Under the pieces are notes generated by a model. That model was not told the origin of the DNA and did not search any database. It saw only the letters and a list, made by a program, of their open reading frames with translations. Source: Aneurinibacillus soli (GTDB lineage Bacteria > Bacillota > Bacilli > Aneurinibacillales > Aneurinibacillaceae). Taken from it: a DNA stretch of 64,000 nt. Made by a program: the position numbers and the translations under genes. This document shows positions 35,629 to 44,870 of this stretch, piece by piece. The stretch lies in NCBI RefSeq assembly GCF_002355375.1, contig NZ_AP017312.1:3534501-3598500 (forward strand). The letters are read 5' to 3'. Positions within the stretch are counted from its first letter, which is position 1, and each line of letters opens with the position of its first letter.

Positions 35629-37041
35629 TTATCGGCCCCCTTCCTTCTTCTCTTTCCACCAGGAGCGGAACGATTGCTCAGCAGGCTGTGGCAAATCACG
35701 CACATTCGTCCAGCCTGCCATCATGCCTGGACCAGATGAGATAACACCGTCTTTTGCCAGTCCATCTGTCATTTTATGAGCACTATTTACGGCCGCATCA
35801 TATACAGCCGGATGACTCGTCATAAAGCCAAATCCTTTAAACGCCAGTTTGTCCTGCCATTTGCCATACCCTTGTTCCACCTGATCCTTGCGGTGTTCTA
35901 GCAAAAGATCATGCAGCGGGATTTTGACCGGACATACATCCGTACAAGCTCCGCACAAGCTTGAAGCATTGGGGAGATCTTTCCAATCTTCATACCCATC
36001 AAGAAGCGGTGTCAGTACCGATCCGATTGGACCGCTATAAACGCCCCCATATGCATGTCCGCCAATATGACGATATATCGGGCATACATTCAGACAAGCT
36101 CCACAGCGAATGCACTTAAGTACTTCCTGATAAGCAGTACCGAGAATGTCTGAACGACCGTTATCAAGTACAATAAGATGGAACTCTTCTGGTCCATCTG
36201 TATCTTCCGGACGACGCGGACCACTCAGTGCCGTCACATATACACTAATTTTTTGGCCGGTTGCGCTCCGTGTCAGCATGGAAATAACAATATCAAGCTC
36301 TTCCCATGTCGGTACAAGCCGCTCCATCCCCATAATCGCAATATGAACTTTTGGCAATGTCGTCGTCAGGCGAGCATTTCCTTCATTGCTGACGAGCACG
36401 ACAGAACCGGATTCGGCTACCCCGAAGTTGCAACCCGAGATTCCGATATCAGCATCAAGAAATTTACGGCGCAGCTCTTCACGTGCGAACTGGCACAGAT
36501 CCTCTGTCTGATCTGACAGCTGACGTCCAGCTACTTCTGAGAACAACTCTGATACTTGAGCCCGATTTTTGTGAATGGCAGGGGCAATAATATGAGAAGG
36601 AGTTTCTCCCGCTAGTTGGATGATGTATTCTCCAAGGTCTGTTTCTACTACTTGTACGCCTGTTTCTTCAAGATGACTGTTCAGATGAATTTCTTCCGAT
36701 ACCATTGACTTCGATTTTACAACCGAGCGTGCTCCACTCGCCTCAGCGATGCGTAATACGTGATTCACCGCATCAGATGCTGTTTGTGCAAAATGTACAT
36801 GTCCACCGTTTTTCTCTACATTATCTGCGAGTTCTTCTAAGTAACTGTCCAAATTCTCAACCGTATGGCGGCGGATATGGGAGGCTAATTCACGCCATTC
36901 TTCTACATTCCCAAGCTCATCTGCCGCCTGAAAACGTCCACCACGCAGCCGATCCTGTGTGAATGGCAAAGCTTTTTGCAACTGCTCATCCAGCAATGCC
37001 TTTTTCACACGCCCGATGAAAGGGAGAGACTGTACGCTCAT
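35629..37041 (-). CDS. lutB: Lactate utilisation iron-sulfur protein B
   Basis: A 470-residue iron-sulfur subunit of LutABC. An N-terminal LUD domain (VVKSKSMVSEEI...GISGCNFGVAESGSVVL) is followed by two 4Fe-4S motifs, CIRCGACLNVCPIYRH and CGACTDVCPVKIP, with the family connector YGGVYSGPIGSVLTPLL between them. Length and order are as in Bacillus LutB. The start overlaps the lutA stop by 4 bp (ATGA type), so the genes are translationally coupled. Confidence 0.95.
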   Translation of the reverse strand: MSVQSLPFIGRVKKALLDEQLQKALPFTQDRLRGGRFQAADELGNVEEWRELASHIRRHTVENLDSYLEELADNVEKNGGHVHFAQTASDAVNHVLRIAEASGARSVVKSKSMVSEEIHLNSHLEETGVQVVETDLGEYIIQLAGETPSHIIAPAIHKNRAQVSELFSEVAGRQLSDQTEDLCQFAREELRRKFLDADIGISGCNFGVAESGSVVLVSNEGNARLTTTLPKVHIAIMGMERLVPTWEELDIVISMLTRSATGQKISVYVTALSGPRRPEDTDGPEEFHLIVLDNGRSDILGTAYQEVLKCIRCGACLNVCPIYRHIGGHAYGGVYSGPIGSVLTPLLDGYEDWKDLPNASSLCGACTDVCPVKIPLHDLLLEHRKDQVEQGYGKWQDKLAFKGFGFMTSHPAVYDAAVNSAHKMTDGLAKDGVISSGPGMMAGWTNVRDLPQPAEQSFRSWWKEKKEGGR

Positions 37042-37766
37042 TTTGCTCCCCCCTTCGCCAATACTTCTGCGACATGCATAACTTTCACCGACTTACCGGT
37101 ACGCTGCAGACGTCCACCGATATTCATCAGACAGCCCATGTCCGATCCAATCAATAACTCAGCGCCTGTCTCTTCAATATGCTGCACTTTCTCATCAACC
37201 ATCGCTTCAGATATCTCGCTCATTTTAGCCGAGAATGTTCCACCGAATCCACAACAATCCTGGCAGTACGGCAGCTCTTCCATGTGAAGACCCTTCATGC
37301 CAGCAAGAAGCTTACCTGGCTCTGCTTTTATACCAAGGGAACGACTCATATGACAGGAGTGATGATACGTTGCATTCGCCGGAAGCTCTCCTTCTAGCTT
37401 CTCAACGCCCAGTACTTTTACAATAAATTCTGAAAATTCATACGTTTTGGCTGCTAATTCAACAGCTGCCTGATGCCAGGTCGGATCATCTTTCAGCAAC
37501 TCTGGATACTCTCGGCGGATCATCGTTACACAAGAACCGGATGGTGCTACTACATATTCGCTTTTTTGAAAAGCTGTAATCATCTGCCGAGCTGCTTTAG
37601 CCGCATCTTTTTGGTATCCACTATTATAAGCAGGCTGTCCACAGCACGTCTGCGCTGCCGGGAAGTCCACTTCTACCCCAAGCCGTTCCAACACTTCTAC
37701 TACACTTTGTCCTACCTGCGGAAAAAACACATCAGACAGGCATGTGATAAACAATGAAACTCTCAC
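37038..37766 (-). CDS. lutA: Lactate utilisation protein A (CCG-domain oxidoreductase)
   Basis: First gene of lutABC, 242 residues. Two CCG (cysteine-rich) domains are present: TCCGQPAYNSG near residue 41 and DCCGFGGTFS near 190, with other conserved cysteines in CVTMIRREYPEL and HSCHMSR. They bind a non-cubane iron-sulfur cluster as in heterodisulfide reductase and glycolate oxidase subunits. The start is GTG at 37766 after GAGGTGGAAGT. A promoter overlapping a palindrome lies 50-70 nt upstream, so the operon is likely under a GntR-type lactate-responsive repressor (LutR is the B. subtilis precedent); no such regulator is in the window. Confidence 0.94.
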   Translation of the reverse strand: MRVSLFITCLSDVFFPQVGQSVVEVLERLGVEVDFPAAQTCCGQPAYNSGYQKDAAKAARQMITAFQKSEYVVAPSGSCVTMIRREYPELLKDDPTWHQAAVELAAKTYEFSEFIVKVLGVEKLEGELPANATYHHSCHMSRSLGIKAEPGKLLAGMKGLHMEELPYCQDCCGFGGTFSAKMSEISEAMVDEKVQHIEETGAELLIGSDMGCLMNIGGRLQRTGKSVKVMHVAEVLAKGGAK

Positions 37767-37810
37767 ACTTCCACCTCTTTATTTCGCAATTCTGTTATCA
37801 TTTTCTTTTC

Positions 37811-37839
37811 ACTCTAGCATGATTGTTAACTGTTAACAA
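37811..37839 (-). promoter_or_regulatory. lut promoter with palindromic operator
   Basis: TTGTTA (37839-37834) and TAGAGT (37816-37811) are 17 bp apart on the minus strand. The -35 lies in the 17-bp palindrome TTGTTAACAGTTAACAA (37823-37839), the shape of a GntR/FadR-family operator. Confidence 0.65.
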
Positions 37840-37947
37840 GGGATGAGTGGTATTTAACAAAAAATATTCAGAAAAAACGTGAAAAAAGCACTTTAATCCG
37901 TTACTATAGAGCATAGAGAAAGAATGAATGAAAGCGGGGACGTGTTA

Positions 37948-38130
37948 ATGGGGAACGAGAAGATTATGATTTTAATGCCGCTAAGTGGAAAGATTCTCTG
38001 GGAGATGTATGGAGAATCATTTGGGTACTTTCAAAAACCGCCTTCTCTGCACGTACCGCTTGAAGAACACGAAATTCATACCGACTGGATTCAAGAAATT
38101 GAACGCGGTGTCATTTATCTACAGAAGTAA
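37948..38130 (+). CDS. Small hypothetical protein (60 aa)
   Basis: No family recognised. GCGGGG lies 8 nt before the ATG at 37948; an upstream ATG at 37924 is in frame but lacks a clear ribosome site. The product MGNEKIMILMPLSGKILWEM... is soluble with a short hydrophobic front and an acidic end. It has its own good terminator. It is divergent from lutA across a gap holding the lut operator. Confidence 0.55.
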   Translation: MGNEKIMILMPLSGKILWEMYGESFGYFQKPPSLHVPLEEHEIHTDWIQEIERGVIYLQK

Positions 38131-38137
38131 ATACAGA

Positions 38138-38177
38138 AGCCACCGATTGTCTGATCTAGACAGTCGGTGGCTTTTTT
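38138..38177 (+). terminator. Terminator of 37948 gene
   Basis: GCCACCGA (38139-38146) pairs with TCGGTGGC (38164-38171), with an inner CTGTCTAGATCAGACA-like stem and T6. Confidence 0.88.
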
Positions 38178-38190
38178 ATGGACATCGATT

Positions 38191-38823
38191 CTATGAACGC
38201 AACGTAATCGTGCAATTCCCCCATACCTCTTCGCCATATACGAGTTCAAGACTGTCGCCATCCGCAACCGGACCGACGCCTGCCGGTGTCCCCGTATAAA
38301 TCACATCGCCTTTGCCAAGGCCGAAATGCTCGGCTGTGAATGCCACAATGGTTGGAATGTCAAACAGCATGTCCTGAATGTTTCCATCCTGAACCGTTTC
38401 TCCATTTTTGCGAAGGGAGAAATTTTGCGCCGTACACGCTTCTACACTCTCAAACGGGCGGAATTTCGTCAGCAACGCCGCATTCGGAAATCCTTTCGCC
38501 CGCAGCCACGGATGACTTTTTTTCTTCAGATCACTCTGCACATCACGAAGGGTAAAATCGATCCCTAACGCAACCTGATCAATAACATCTTCCATCCGCA
38601 TCCCCTGCTCATACGGGCGCGCAATATGAAGCACAAGTTCAGCTTCATGATGTACTTCCCCACGGTTTCCAGGAAGAATAACCTCCTGCCCGTTCGCTTC
38701 TACAAGTGAATGAGTCGGCTTGCCGAACAAGAACGGCATAGTTGGCACGGCATTGCCAAGTTCTTCTGCATGCAGACGATAATTGCGCCCCACACAATAT
38801 ATGTTGCGAATCGTTTCAATCAT
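38191..38823 (-). CDS. Fumarylacetoacetate hydrolase (FAHD1-like) family protein
   Basis: A 210-residue FAH-fold enzyme resembling FAHD1/YcgM-type acylpyruvate hydrolases or oxaloacetate decarboxylases. Metal-binding acids are in EVHHEAELVLHI (Glu, Glu) and GIDFTLRDVQ (Asp); the fold signature KGFPNAALLTKF and the DVIYTGTPAGVGPV loop are present. It cleaves C-C bonds in beta-keto acids; the exact substrate is not readable. It follows an SDR gene with a 25-nt gap, same strand, likely one operon. Confidence 0.88.
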   Translation of the reverse strand: MIETIRNIYCVGRNYRLHAEELGNAVPTMPFLFGKPTHSLVEANGQEVILPGNRGEVHHEAELVLHIARPYEQGMRMEDVIDQVALGIDFTLRDVQSDLKKKSHPWLRAKGFPNAALLTKFRPFESVEACTAQNFSLRKNGETVQDGNIQDMLFDIPTIVAFTAEHFGLGKGDVIYTGTPAGVGPVADGDSLELVYGEEVWGNCTITLRS

Positions 38824-38848
38824 GATGCTTCCTTCTTTCCTCTTTGAA

Positions 38849-39634
38849 TTAAATGCTTTTGATCATGCCACCATCTACAAGTATCGAACTGCCGGTCACA
38901 TATGTATTCGCCCCGGATAACAGGAATGCAACCACCCGTGCGAATTCTTCCGGTTGTCCGTAACGACCAAGCGGAATATTTGCTTCCATCTGTTGCTGAA
39001 TCTCTTCGCGAGATACACCCTGCCGCTGTGCATTCATCTCATCTAGGTAAATGAGACGATCAGTCGCAATTCGTCCCGGTGCTACGGTGTTAACGAGAAC
39101 ATTATACGGTGCTAATTCTACCGACAGCGTCTTTGACAGTCCTACGATGCCCGTGCGGAATGTATTGGACAGCACAAGTCCCGGAATGGGTTGTTTAATA
39201 GAAGAAGAGGCAATATTGACGATATGGCCGCCCCCCTGCTTAAGATCAGGCAGCACTTCGCGGATGACACGAATATAGCTTAACAGTGTCAGCTCAAATG
39301 CTTTCATCCAATCCTCATCCGTAAACTGTTCAAACGTACCGCTTGGAGGCCCACCCGCATTGTTGACCAAAATCTCAATGCGACCAAACGTATCACGCAC
39401 CGCCTGAACAAGTGCTTGAATCTCTTCTACTTTCGTAATATCAGCACGGCAGTAAGCCGCTTTACCCGCACCAAGTGCATTCAATTCATCTGCTACCCGT
39501 TTTAGTTTTTCTTCATCGCGGCTCGTCAGCATGACGTTTGCGCCTTCTTTAACCAGTTGCTCAGCAATCGCTCGCCCTAATCCCTGGCTTGAGGCAACGA
39601 CGAGTGCCGTTTTTCCAGTAAGATGCAGATCCAT
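38849..39634 (-). CDS. SDR-family protein with atypical active site
   Basis: Short-chain dehydrogenase/reductase fold, 261 residues. The nucleotide loop is ASSQGLGRAIAEQL instead of the usual GASxGIG, NNAG is present (LVNNAGGPPSGTF), and the end GSSILVDGG is typical. Where classical members have Tyr-x3-Lys this protein reads VLSNTFRTGIVGLSKTL, so the catalytic Tyr and the Lys three residues on are both missing. This agrees with a known 3-ketoacyl-reductase-like SDR subgroup that lacks the perfect tetrad. It may be a reductase with altered chemistry or a binding protein. Likely in an operon with the FAH-family gene. Confidence 0.88.
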   Translation of the reverse strand: MDLHLTGKTALVVASSQGLGRAIAEQLVKEGANVMLTSRDEEKLKRVADELNALGAGKAAYCRADITKVEEIQALVQAVRDTFGRIEILVNNAGGPPSGTFEQFTDEDWMKAFELTLLSYIRVIREVLPDLKQGGGHIVNIASSSIKQPIPGLVLSNTFRTGIVGLSKTLSVELAPYNVLVNTVAPGRIATDRLIYLDEMNAQRQGVSREEIQQQMEANIPLGRYGQPEEFARVVAFLLSGANTYVTGSSILVDGGMIKSI

Positions 39635-39812
39635 TCATTCTATCCCCTTGCTGTCTGTATTTTCACTCTCTTTTGATTGTACGGGACGAGGTGCTATCGG
39701 TCAAACCTTCAAGTGTTGAACACTTTACTTTCTAAATTTTTAGTTAACTTTATTCACATTATACGTTACATTAACTAACATATAGTTGTTTTTTAGAGAG
39801 AGGAGTTCGGAT

Positions 39813-39994
39813 ATGACTAAGAACAAAGCAATATTCTCAAGCAGAATCTATCTTCCCTCAAAGCAGTACAGGGCCTGCTTACAGGTAATCCGTACGGCAA
39901 AGAACGAATCTATGCCTACTGCCGAACGAAAGGCTACAATGCATATAAAGGAAAAGGCTGGTCCGCCATTGTAAGCGAACGAATCGACTCGTAA
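39813..39994 (+). pseudogene. Small gene with a one-base deletion (frameshift)
   Basis: AGAGGAG lies 8 nt before ATG 39813, but the frame from this ATG soon reads unlikely sequence. The other plus-strand frame, open from about 39821, reads EQSNILKQNLSSLKAVQGLL, then TGNPYGKERIYAYCRTKGYN and AYKGKGWSAIVSERIDS to a TAA at 39992-39994. Restoring one base near 39820 gives a clean 60-residue protein starting MTKEQSNIL. A terminator follows. It is either a recent frameshift or a sequencing error. The family is not recognised; Tyr, Gly and Lys rich C-terminus. Confidence 0.6.
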
Positions 39995-40012
39995 ACAAAA
40001 AACATAAAGTAA

Positions 40013-40040
40013 GGCGCAGGTTATACCTGCGCCGTTTTCT
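40013..40040 (+). terminator. Terminator after the frameshifted small gene
   Basis: GGCGCAGG pairs with CCTGCGCC, then GTTTTCTTT; it overlaps the stop of the convergent acyl-CoA ligase gene. Confidence 0.75.
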
Positions 40041-41598
40041 TTACTTCATCTTCAAGTATGAACTTTTGAATCTTTCCGCTTGCCGTCTTTGGTAGTTCAT
40101 CCACAAAGTGGTATTCGCGCGGACGTTTGTACGGAGCGAGCTTACCTCCGTCAAGCAGGAACGTATTCAGATCTGCTTCTGTAAGTTTGTTCCCTTTTGC
40201 CACTACAATATACGCCAGAACGATCTGTCCCCATTTCGGGTCGGGCTTGCCAATTACAGCTGCTTCCTTCACACCTGTATGTTCGATCAGGCAATCTTCC
40301 ACTTCACGTGGATAAACATTCTCCGCACCGGAGATAATCATATGATTCATCCGGTCACGAATCCAGATGTATCCGTCCTCGTCATACTCACCGAGGTCTC
40401 CTGTATGATACCAGCCATACGCAAGTGCTCTCGCTGTTGCCTCTGGACGGTTGTAGTAGCCATTCATCATGCACGGGCCCTTCACGAGAATCTCACCCAC
40501 TTCACCCACTTCGCAGCGGTCAGCCGGGTTAGTCGGTTCTCCGTCTTCCGGAACACGAGCAATCACGATCTCATGTGTCAAGCTTGCTTTTCCAGCTGCT
40601 CCTGCCCGTGCAAGCTGTTCATCCGGATGCAACACCGCCATGCACGGGCCCATCTCAGTTGTGCCGAAGATTTGTACCAGATCAGCTCCAATTTTCTGAT
40701 CGAATTCATGGATTAAAATAGGAGCCATCGATGCCCCTCCGTATTCCACCAAGCGAAGCGACGACAGATTGTACGCTTCAATCCCCTCAACGTGTAACAT
40801 CATCGTGATCATCGTCGGTGCTGCAAACATATGCGTCACCTGTTCACGTTCAATAGTCGCAAGCACTTCTGTCGCATCGAAATGATGAAGCAGTACGTTC
40901 GTCGCCCCTATCTGAACACGCGGGAGGAACGATGTGTGCAGTTCCGCTGTATGATTCAGCGGTGCTGCCGAAAGTCCGATGTCATTTTTAGTGAGCCCCA
41001 TGCACTGCATCATCATAAAATTATGGTGAAGCTTGCTGCGGTGCGTGTGAAGCACGCCTTTCGGACGGCCAGTTGTACCACTTGTATACATCATAATGCA
41101 GTAATCATTCTCAGCGACAGCTGCTTCCGGCTTTTCTATTGATTCTGCATCCAGAAGTTGATAGAAGTCTAGGGCACTTGCTGGAACGGATGAATCCACA
41201 TAAACCCAGTGCAGCACAGGTGTGCCGATCTGACGCGCCTGCTCTACTGTCTGTGCCCCCACCTCTTCGTACAGCACCACTTTAGCATTTGCATCCTGCA
41301 GAATGTATTGCAGTTCATGCGGGGCTAAGCGATAATTAATCGGGTTAAAAATCGCACCGATTTTCGCTACAGCGAACATCGCGATAACATATTCGCTTGT
41401 ATTGTAGAGGAATGACGATACAACGTCCCCTTTTCCTATACCAAGGCGCTGTAGCGCTCGTGCGAATTGATTCACTTTATTGTCAAGTTCACGATACGTA
41501 AAGTGATGCTGTTTTACTCCATATTCATACACAAGGGCAAGTTTCTCCGGATAATTCCGGGCCGACCATTCTACTATATCTCCGATTGTCGTGCTCAC
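40021..41598 (-). CDS. AMP-dependent acyl-CoA ligase
   Basis: Class I adenylate-forming enzyme, 525 residues, activating a fatty or aryl acid to its CoA thioester. Core motifs: phosphate loop YTSGTTGRPKGVLHTH near 173-188, the aromatic-acid region VEYGGASMAP, FGTTEMGP, YHTGDLGEYDEDGY, hinge IRDRMNHMIISGAENVYPREVE, and the C-terminal lysine in PKTASGKIQK. GTG start at 41598 with AAGGAG upstream. It lies 25 nt behind metQ without a terminator, so it should be read from the SAM-I-controlled transcript. The substrate is not predictable; the window has several other acyl-CoA genes. Confidence 0.92.
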   Translation of the reverse strand: MSTTIGDIVEWSARNYPEKLALVYEYGVKQHHFTYRELDNKVNQFARALQRLGIGKGDVVSSFLYNTSEYVIAMFAVAKIGAIFNPINYRLAPHELQYILQDANAKVVLYEEVGAQTVEQARQIGTPVLHWVYVDSSVPASALDFYQLLDAESIEKPEAAVAENDYCIMMYTSGTTGRPKGVLHTHRSKLHHNFMMMQCMGLTKNDIGLSAAPLNHTAELHTSFLPRVQIGATNVLLHHFDATEVLATIEREQVTHMFAAPTMITMMLHVEGIEAYNLSSLRLVEYGGASMAPILIHEFDQKIGADLVQIFGTTEMGPCMAVLHPDEQLARAGAAGKASLTHEIVIARVPEDGEPTNPADRCEVGEVGEILVKGPCMMNGYYNRPEATARALAYGWYHTGDLGEYDEDGYIWIRDRMNHMIISGAENVYPREVEDCLIEHTGVKEAAVIGKPDPKWGQIVLAYIVVAKGNKLTEADLNTFLLDGGKLAPYKRPREYHFVDELPKTASGKIQKFILEDEVKKTAQV

Positions 41599-41623
41599 AG
41601 CAGCTCTCCTTCTTTCGTTCTAA

Positions 41624-42466
41624 TTATTTCAAATATTCAGGTTTTTGAAATCCCTGGAAGTCTTTCTCTACAACAGCTTTAAATTCTGGTGATTTGTATG
41701 CTTCGATTATATCTTTTGTAATCTGATTGTCTTTATCTGCTGTTTTTACAGCTACAATGTTCATGTATTTTTCTGGAAGATTCTCTAATTTCAGCGCTTC
41801 TGTTAATTTAAGTCCAGATGCAATCGCGAAGTTACCATTTACGAATGCATAGTCTGCATCAGCAAGGGAACGCGGAAGCTGGGCAGCTTCAAGTGGTTGC
41901 AATTGAATATTTTTCACGTTCTGTGCCACATCTTTTTCCGATGCTTTTGTCGGGTCGATACCTGCTTTCAGCTTAATCCAGCCGAACTGTTCTAGCATTA
42001 CAAGCGCACGTGCCTGGTTAGTCGGATCATTTGGCAGAGTTACAGTCGCGCCAGATTGTACTTCATCAAGTGACTTGTGTTTGTTAGAATACACACCAAG
42101 TGGTGCAGTCGGAACTTGAAGCGCGTCTGTAATAGGAAGATTATGATCTTTCGCAAATTTCTTCAGGTACACAACATGTTGGAATACGTTCGCATTAAGC
42201 GATCCTTCTGCCAGCGCATTATTCGGTTGAACGTAATCGTTGAACTCTACTATTTTTACTGTATAGCCTTTTTTCTCAAGAATAGGCTGAATGCCTTTTT
42301 TAATCTGATCACTGTACGGACCGGCTGTTGCACCAATCGTGATTTCTTTCGTTTCTTTTGTTCCTGCCTGTCCAGATGGAGCAGCCTTCTCTCCACCGCC
42401 GCATGCAGCAAGCAGTCCTGCTAGAACGACGAATACCCATGTTAAAATAATTGATTTTACTTTCAT
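41624..42466 (-). CDS. metQ: Methionine ABC transporter substrate-binding lipoprotein
   Basis: NlpA/MetQ-family lipoprotein, 280 residues. The signal peptide ends in LLAACGGG (lipobox Cys22). The mature part starts with EITIGATAGPYSDQIKKGIQ and has NVFQHVVYLKKF and the family patches PNDPTNQARALVMLEQFGWI. It captures methionine for a MetNI ABC importer. The start is ATG 42466 after AAGGGGGAA; the open frame continues upstream through the riboswitch and is not coding there. No metN or metI lies next to it, so the permease must be elsewhere. Expression is set by the SAM-I riboswitch just upstream. Confidence 0.95.
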   Translation of the reverse strand: MKVKSIILTWVFVVLAGLLAACGGGEKAAPSGQAGTKETKEITIGATAGPYSDQIKKGIQPILEKKGYTVKIVEFNDYVQPNNALAEGSLNANVFQHVVYLKKFAKDHNLPITDALQVPTAPLGVYSNKHKSLDEVQSGATVTLPNDPTNQARALVMLEQFGWIKLKAGIDPTKASEKDVAQNVKNIQLQPLEAAQLPRSLADADYAFVNGNFAIASGLKLTEALKLENLPEKYMNIVAVKTADKDNQITKDIIEAYKSPEFKAVVEKDFQGFQKPEYLK

Positions 42467-42547
42467 CTGTACTTCCCCCTTTTTATAAATGCCAAGAAAA
42501 TTCAATACAGTTGCAACCCCTGTCTCTCTTCTAGTCCCCCCTTGCAA

Positions 42548-42580
42548 ATAAAAACGACCTCTTACCAAAGTAAGAGGTCG
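42548..42580 (-). terminator. SAM-I riboswitch terminator
   Basis: CGACCTCTTA pairs with TAAGAGGTCG, followed by TTTTTATTTG on the minus strand. The 5' arm can alternatively pair with the 3' strand of aptamer helix P1 (AGATAAGAGGTCC), giving the antiterminator. Confidence 0.92.
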
Positions 42581-42605
42581 ACGACAGACGTTTGAAAGCT
42601 CCGCC

Positions 42606-42722
42606 GGACCTCTTATCTTTCAGCGTCATTTGCGCTGCTGGAATTAGCACCGTTTGAACCATAATGATTCAAGGTTGCCGAGGCTTCATAGGGCCAGTCC
42701 CTCTGCCTCTCTAGATAAGAGT
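42606..42722 (-). ncRNA. SAM-I (S-box) riboswitch
   Basis: Minus strand reads CTCTTATCTAGAGAGGCAGA, then GGGACTGGCCCTATGAAGCC, then CGGCAACC, the S-box core, and closes with AGATAAGAG (P1). High SAM should favour the terminator downstream and shut off metQ and the acyl-CoA ligase behind it. Confidence 0.96.
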
Positions 42723-42790
42723 CCGAAACTATTAAATTTTCTTGCTGTTGAGTTTATTTTAACACATTAAACAACAAAGTCAACTAGGAA

Positions 42791-44785
42791 TTATGATGAT
42801 TTATCCGTTTTAAATTGTTGCATGGATTCTTCAAGTTCAAGTGCCATGCGGCTTAACGATGCGGAAGCAGCTGCAATCTGATCAATGGAGGAAATCTGTT
42901 CTTGTGCATATCCGGCTACATCACGAGAATTCCCAGCAGACTGCCTGGAAATCACAAGCATATCTTGCCCGGATTTCAAAATGTTTTCCGCGCTGATTGC
43001 CATCTCTTCAGATGAAACCGAAATCTGGCTAATTTGCGTAGAAATCGACTCAACGGAATCCATAATATTTTGAAATATAAGCCCTGCTTCATCCACAGCC
43101 TGAACACCTGTACTAACTTCCTCTGTACCTTTGTTCATCGATCCTACTGCCCGCTGTGTCTCTCCCTGGATCTCCTGAATTACCTGTGCAATCTGATCAG
43201 CAGACTGCTTGGATTGCTCCGCAAGCTTACGTACTTCATCCGCTACCACTGCGAATCCTTTCCCCTGTTCACCAGCCCGTGCCGCTTCGATTGCCGCATT
43301 CAGTGCTAGCAAGTTTGTTTGTTCAGCAATCGATGTAATGACCCCAATGATTCCGCCAATCTCCTGCGAGCGTTCTCCAAGCAGACGCACCACGCTTGCT
43401 GCCTCTTCCACCGATGTACCTATCGTATTCATCTGCTGTACCGCCTGCTGAATGGTGCGGTTTCCTTTCTCCGCCTCTACAGCTGTCCGGTGTACCGCTT
43501 CTGCCACAACCGAAGAGGAAGAAGCGATCTGGTGGACACCATTCGTCATATGTTCCATCGTTTGAGCTGTCTTCGTTATCCCTTCCACTTCCTGCTCTAC
43601 ACCAACTGCCACTTCCTGCGTAGCAATTGTAATCTGATTCAAAGTGCCGCCTGCATGTGCTACACCGGCTGCCAGTTCCTGTGAAGACGACGCGACCTGT
43701 CTGGCTGTCTGATTAACCTGGTCAATCAAGCGGCGCAAGTTTTCCAGCATGCCGTTAACAGCATGCGACAAGTGACCAATCTCATCTTCCGAATCCACCG
43801 GAAGTTGTTCTGCCCGCAAGTCCCCTCCGGCAATTCGTTCCGCAACCGATGCAATATCTCGAATTCTCCGTACTGGACGCAATAGAGAGAGATACACAAA
43901 GAGCGCAATCACCACTAGCGTAACAGCACCTGAAATCACAACCTTAATAAGCAGGGAATTGAGCGGACTCGTAAATTCCGCTAGCGGTACTTCAAGCGCC
44001 ATCATCCAGCTTGTTCCCGGAACCTGATGGTAGAAAACCATATAATCGTGCCCGTCTTTCGTAAACTCTTTCATGCCCTGCTTTGTCTTAAGCATCTCGG
44101 CTGCAAGTGTCCCGCTACTCCCTGCGCTCCCCTTCAGCACGTTTTCTTTTAGAATCTTGTTTTTATCCGGATGATGAATGATAAGACCATCTGACTGAAA
44201 CACGTATACTTGATCAGACTGTCCAACTTTGAAATCCGTAGCCTGCCGGAATACTTCCCCAATCGGAGACGCTCCACTGACTAGCCCCTTCACCTTGTTA
44301 TTCATATCCCGTACAGGCGCCTCAAACGAAATGATCAAGCTGCCATTCTCTTTGGCAGGGAATGGATTTGAGACGATCGGTTTGCCCGCCATAACATCCG
44401 GAAATGTCGGTTCGCTTCCGATCTGAATCACCAGATTTTTATCAATGATAAGATTGCCTTTTGTGTCTCCTACACTGATAGATGCATACGTTCCATTCAT
44501 GCGTGCTTTTTCCCGCTCAAAATAGGCTAAAATTTGGTCCGTTGTACCGCTTCGGACAAGATCTGTATTCGCCATCACAACAACCTCGGACAAGCGTGTA
44601 TTCAACCATGTTTCCAGCTGCGTTGCATGAATACGCACCTGGGAGTTTGCATTATTCTGTAAGGAAGCCAAAATGATCTGTTTGGCGGAGATATAATTAA
44701 TCGCCCCCATTGCTGTGAGTGCCATACCTGTAAGCATCAGAATAATAAGTAAAAGTTTCACAATAAAAGATTGTTTCCCTCTCAT
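42791..44785 (-). CDS. Methyl-accepting chemotaxis protein (664 aa)
   Basis: Chemoreceptor with first membrane helix at about 8-30, an extracellular dCache-type sensor ([37 protein letters not shown], and [18 protein letters not shown]), second helix at about 285-305, HAMP, and signalling tip [36 protein letters not shown]. The start ATG 44785 is preferred over 44839 because GGGGAGGG lies just before it. It stands alone, followed by no clear terminator. Third chemoreceptor in the window, with no flagellar or Che core genes near. Confidence 0.93.
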   Translation of the reverse strand: MRGKQSFIVKLLLIILMLTGMALTAMGAINYISAKQIILASLQNNANSQVRIHATQLETWLNTRLSEVVVMANTDLVRSGTTDQILAYFEREKARMNGTYASISVGDTKGNLIIDKNLVIQIGSEPTFPDVMAGKPIVSNPFPAKENGSLIISFEAPVRDMNNKVKGLVSGASPIGEVFRQATDFKVGQSDQVYVFQSDGLIIHHPDKNKILKENVLKGSAGSSGTLAAEMLKTKQGMKEFTKDGHDYMVFYHQVPGTSWMMALEVPLAEFTSPLNSLLIKVVISGAVTLVVIALFVYLSLLRPVRRIRDIASVAERIAGGDLRAEQLPVDSEDEIGHLSHAVNGMLENLRRLIDQVNQTARQVASSSQELAAGVAHAGGTLNQITIATQEVAVGVEQEVEGITKTAQTMEHMTNGVHQIASSSSVVAEAVHRTAVEAEKGNRTIQQAVQQMNTIGTSVEEAASVVRLLGERSQEIGGIIGVITSIAEQTNLLALNAAIEAARAGEQGKGFAVVADEVRKLAEQSKQSADQIAQVIQEIQGETQRAVGSMNKGTEEVSTGVQAVDEAGLIFQNIMDSVESISTQISQISVSSEEMAISAENILKSGQDMLVISRQSAGNSRDVAGYAQEQISSIDQIAAASASLSRMALELEESMQQFKTDKSS

Positions 44786-44870
44786 AACATCCCTCCCCTT
44801 CCCCATATCTATAATTAGCAAGCAGGAAAGCCGGACCAAACTTGAAAGAATCGACTACCGCTTACCAGAA

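Noticed and set aside
42467-42568. N-terminal extension of metQ
   Set aside because: It covers the riboswitch terminator; the lipoprotein signal peptide and ribosome site fix the start at 42466.
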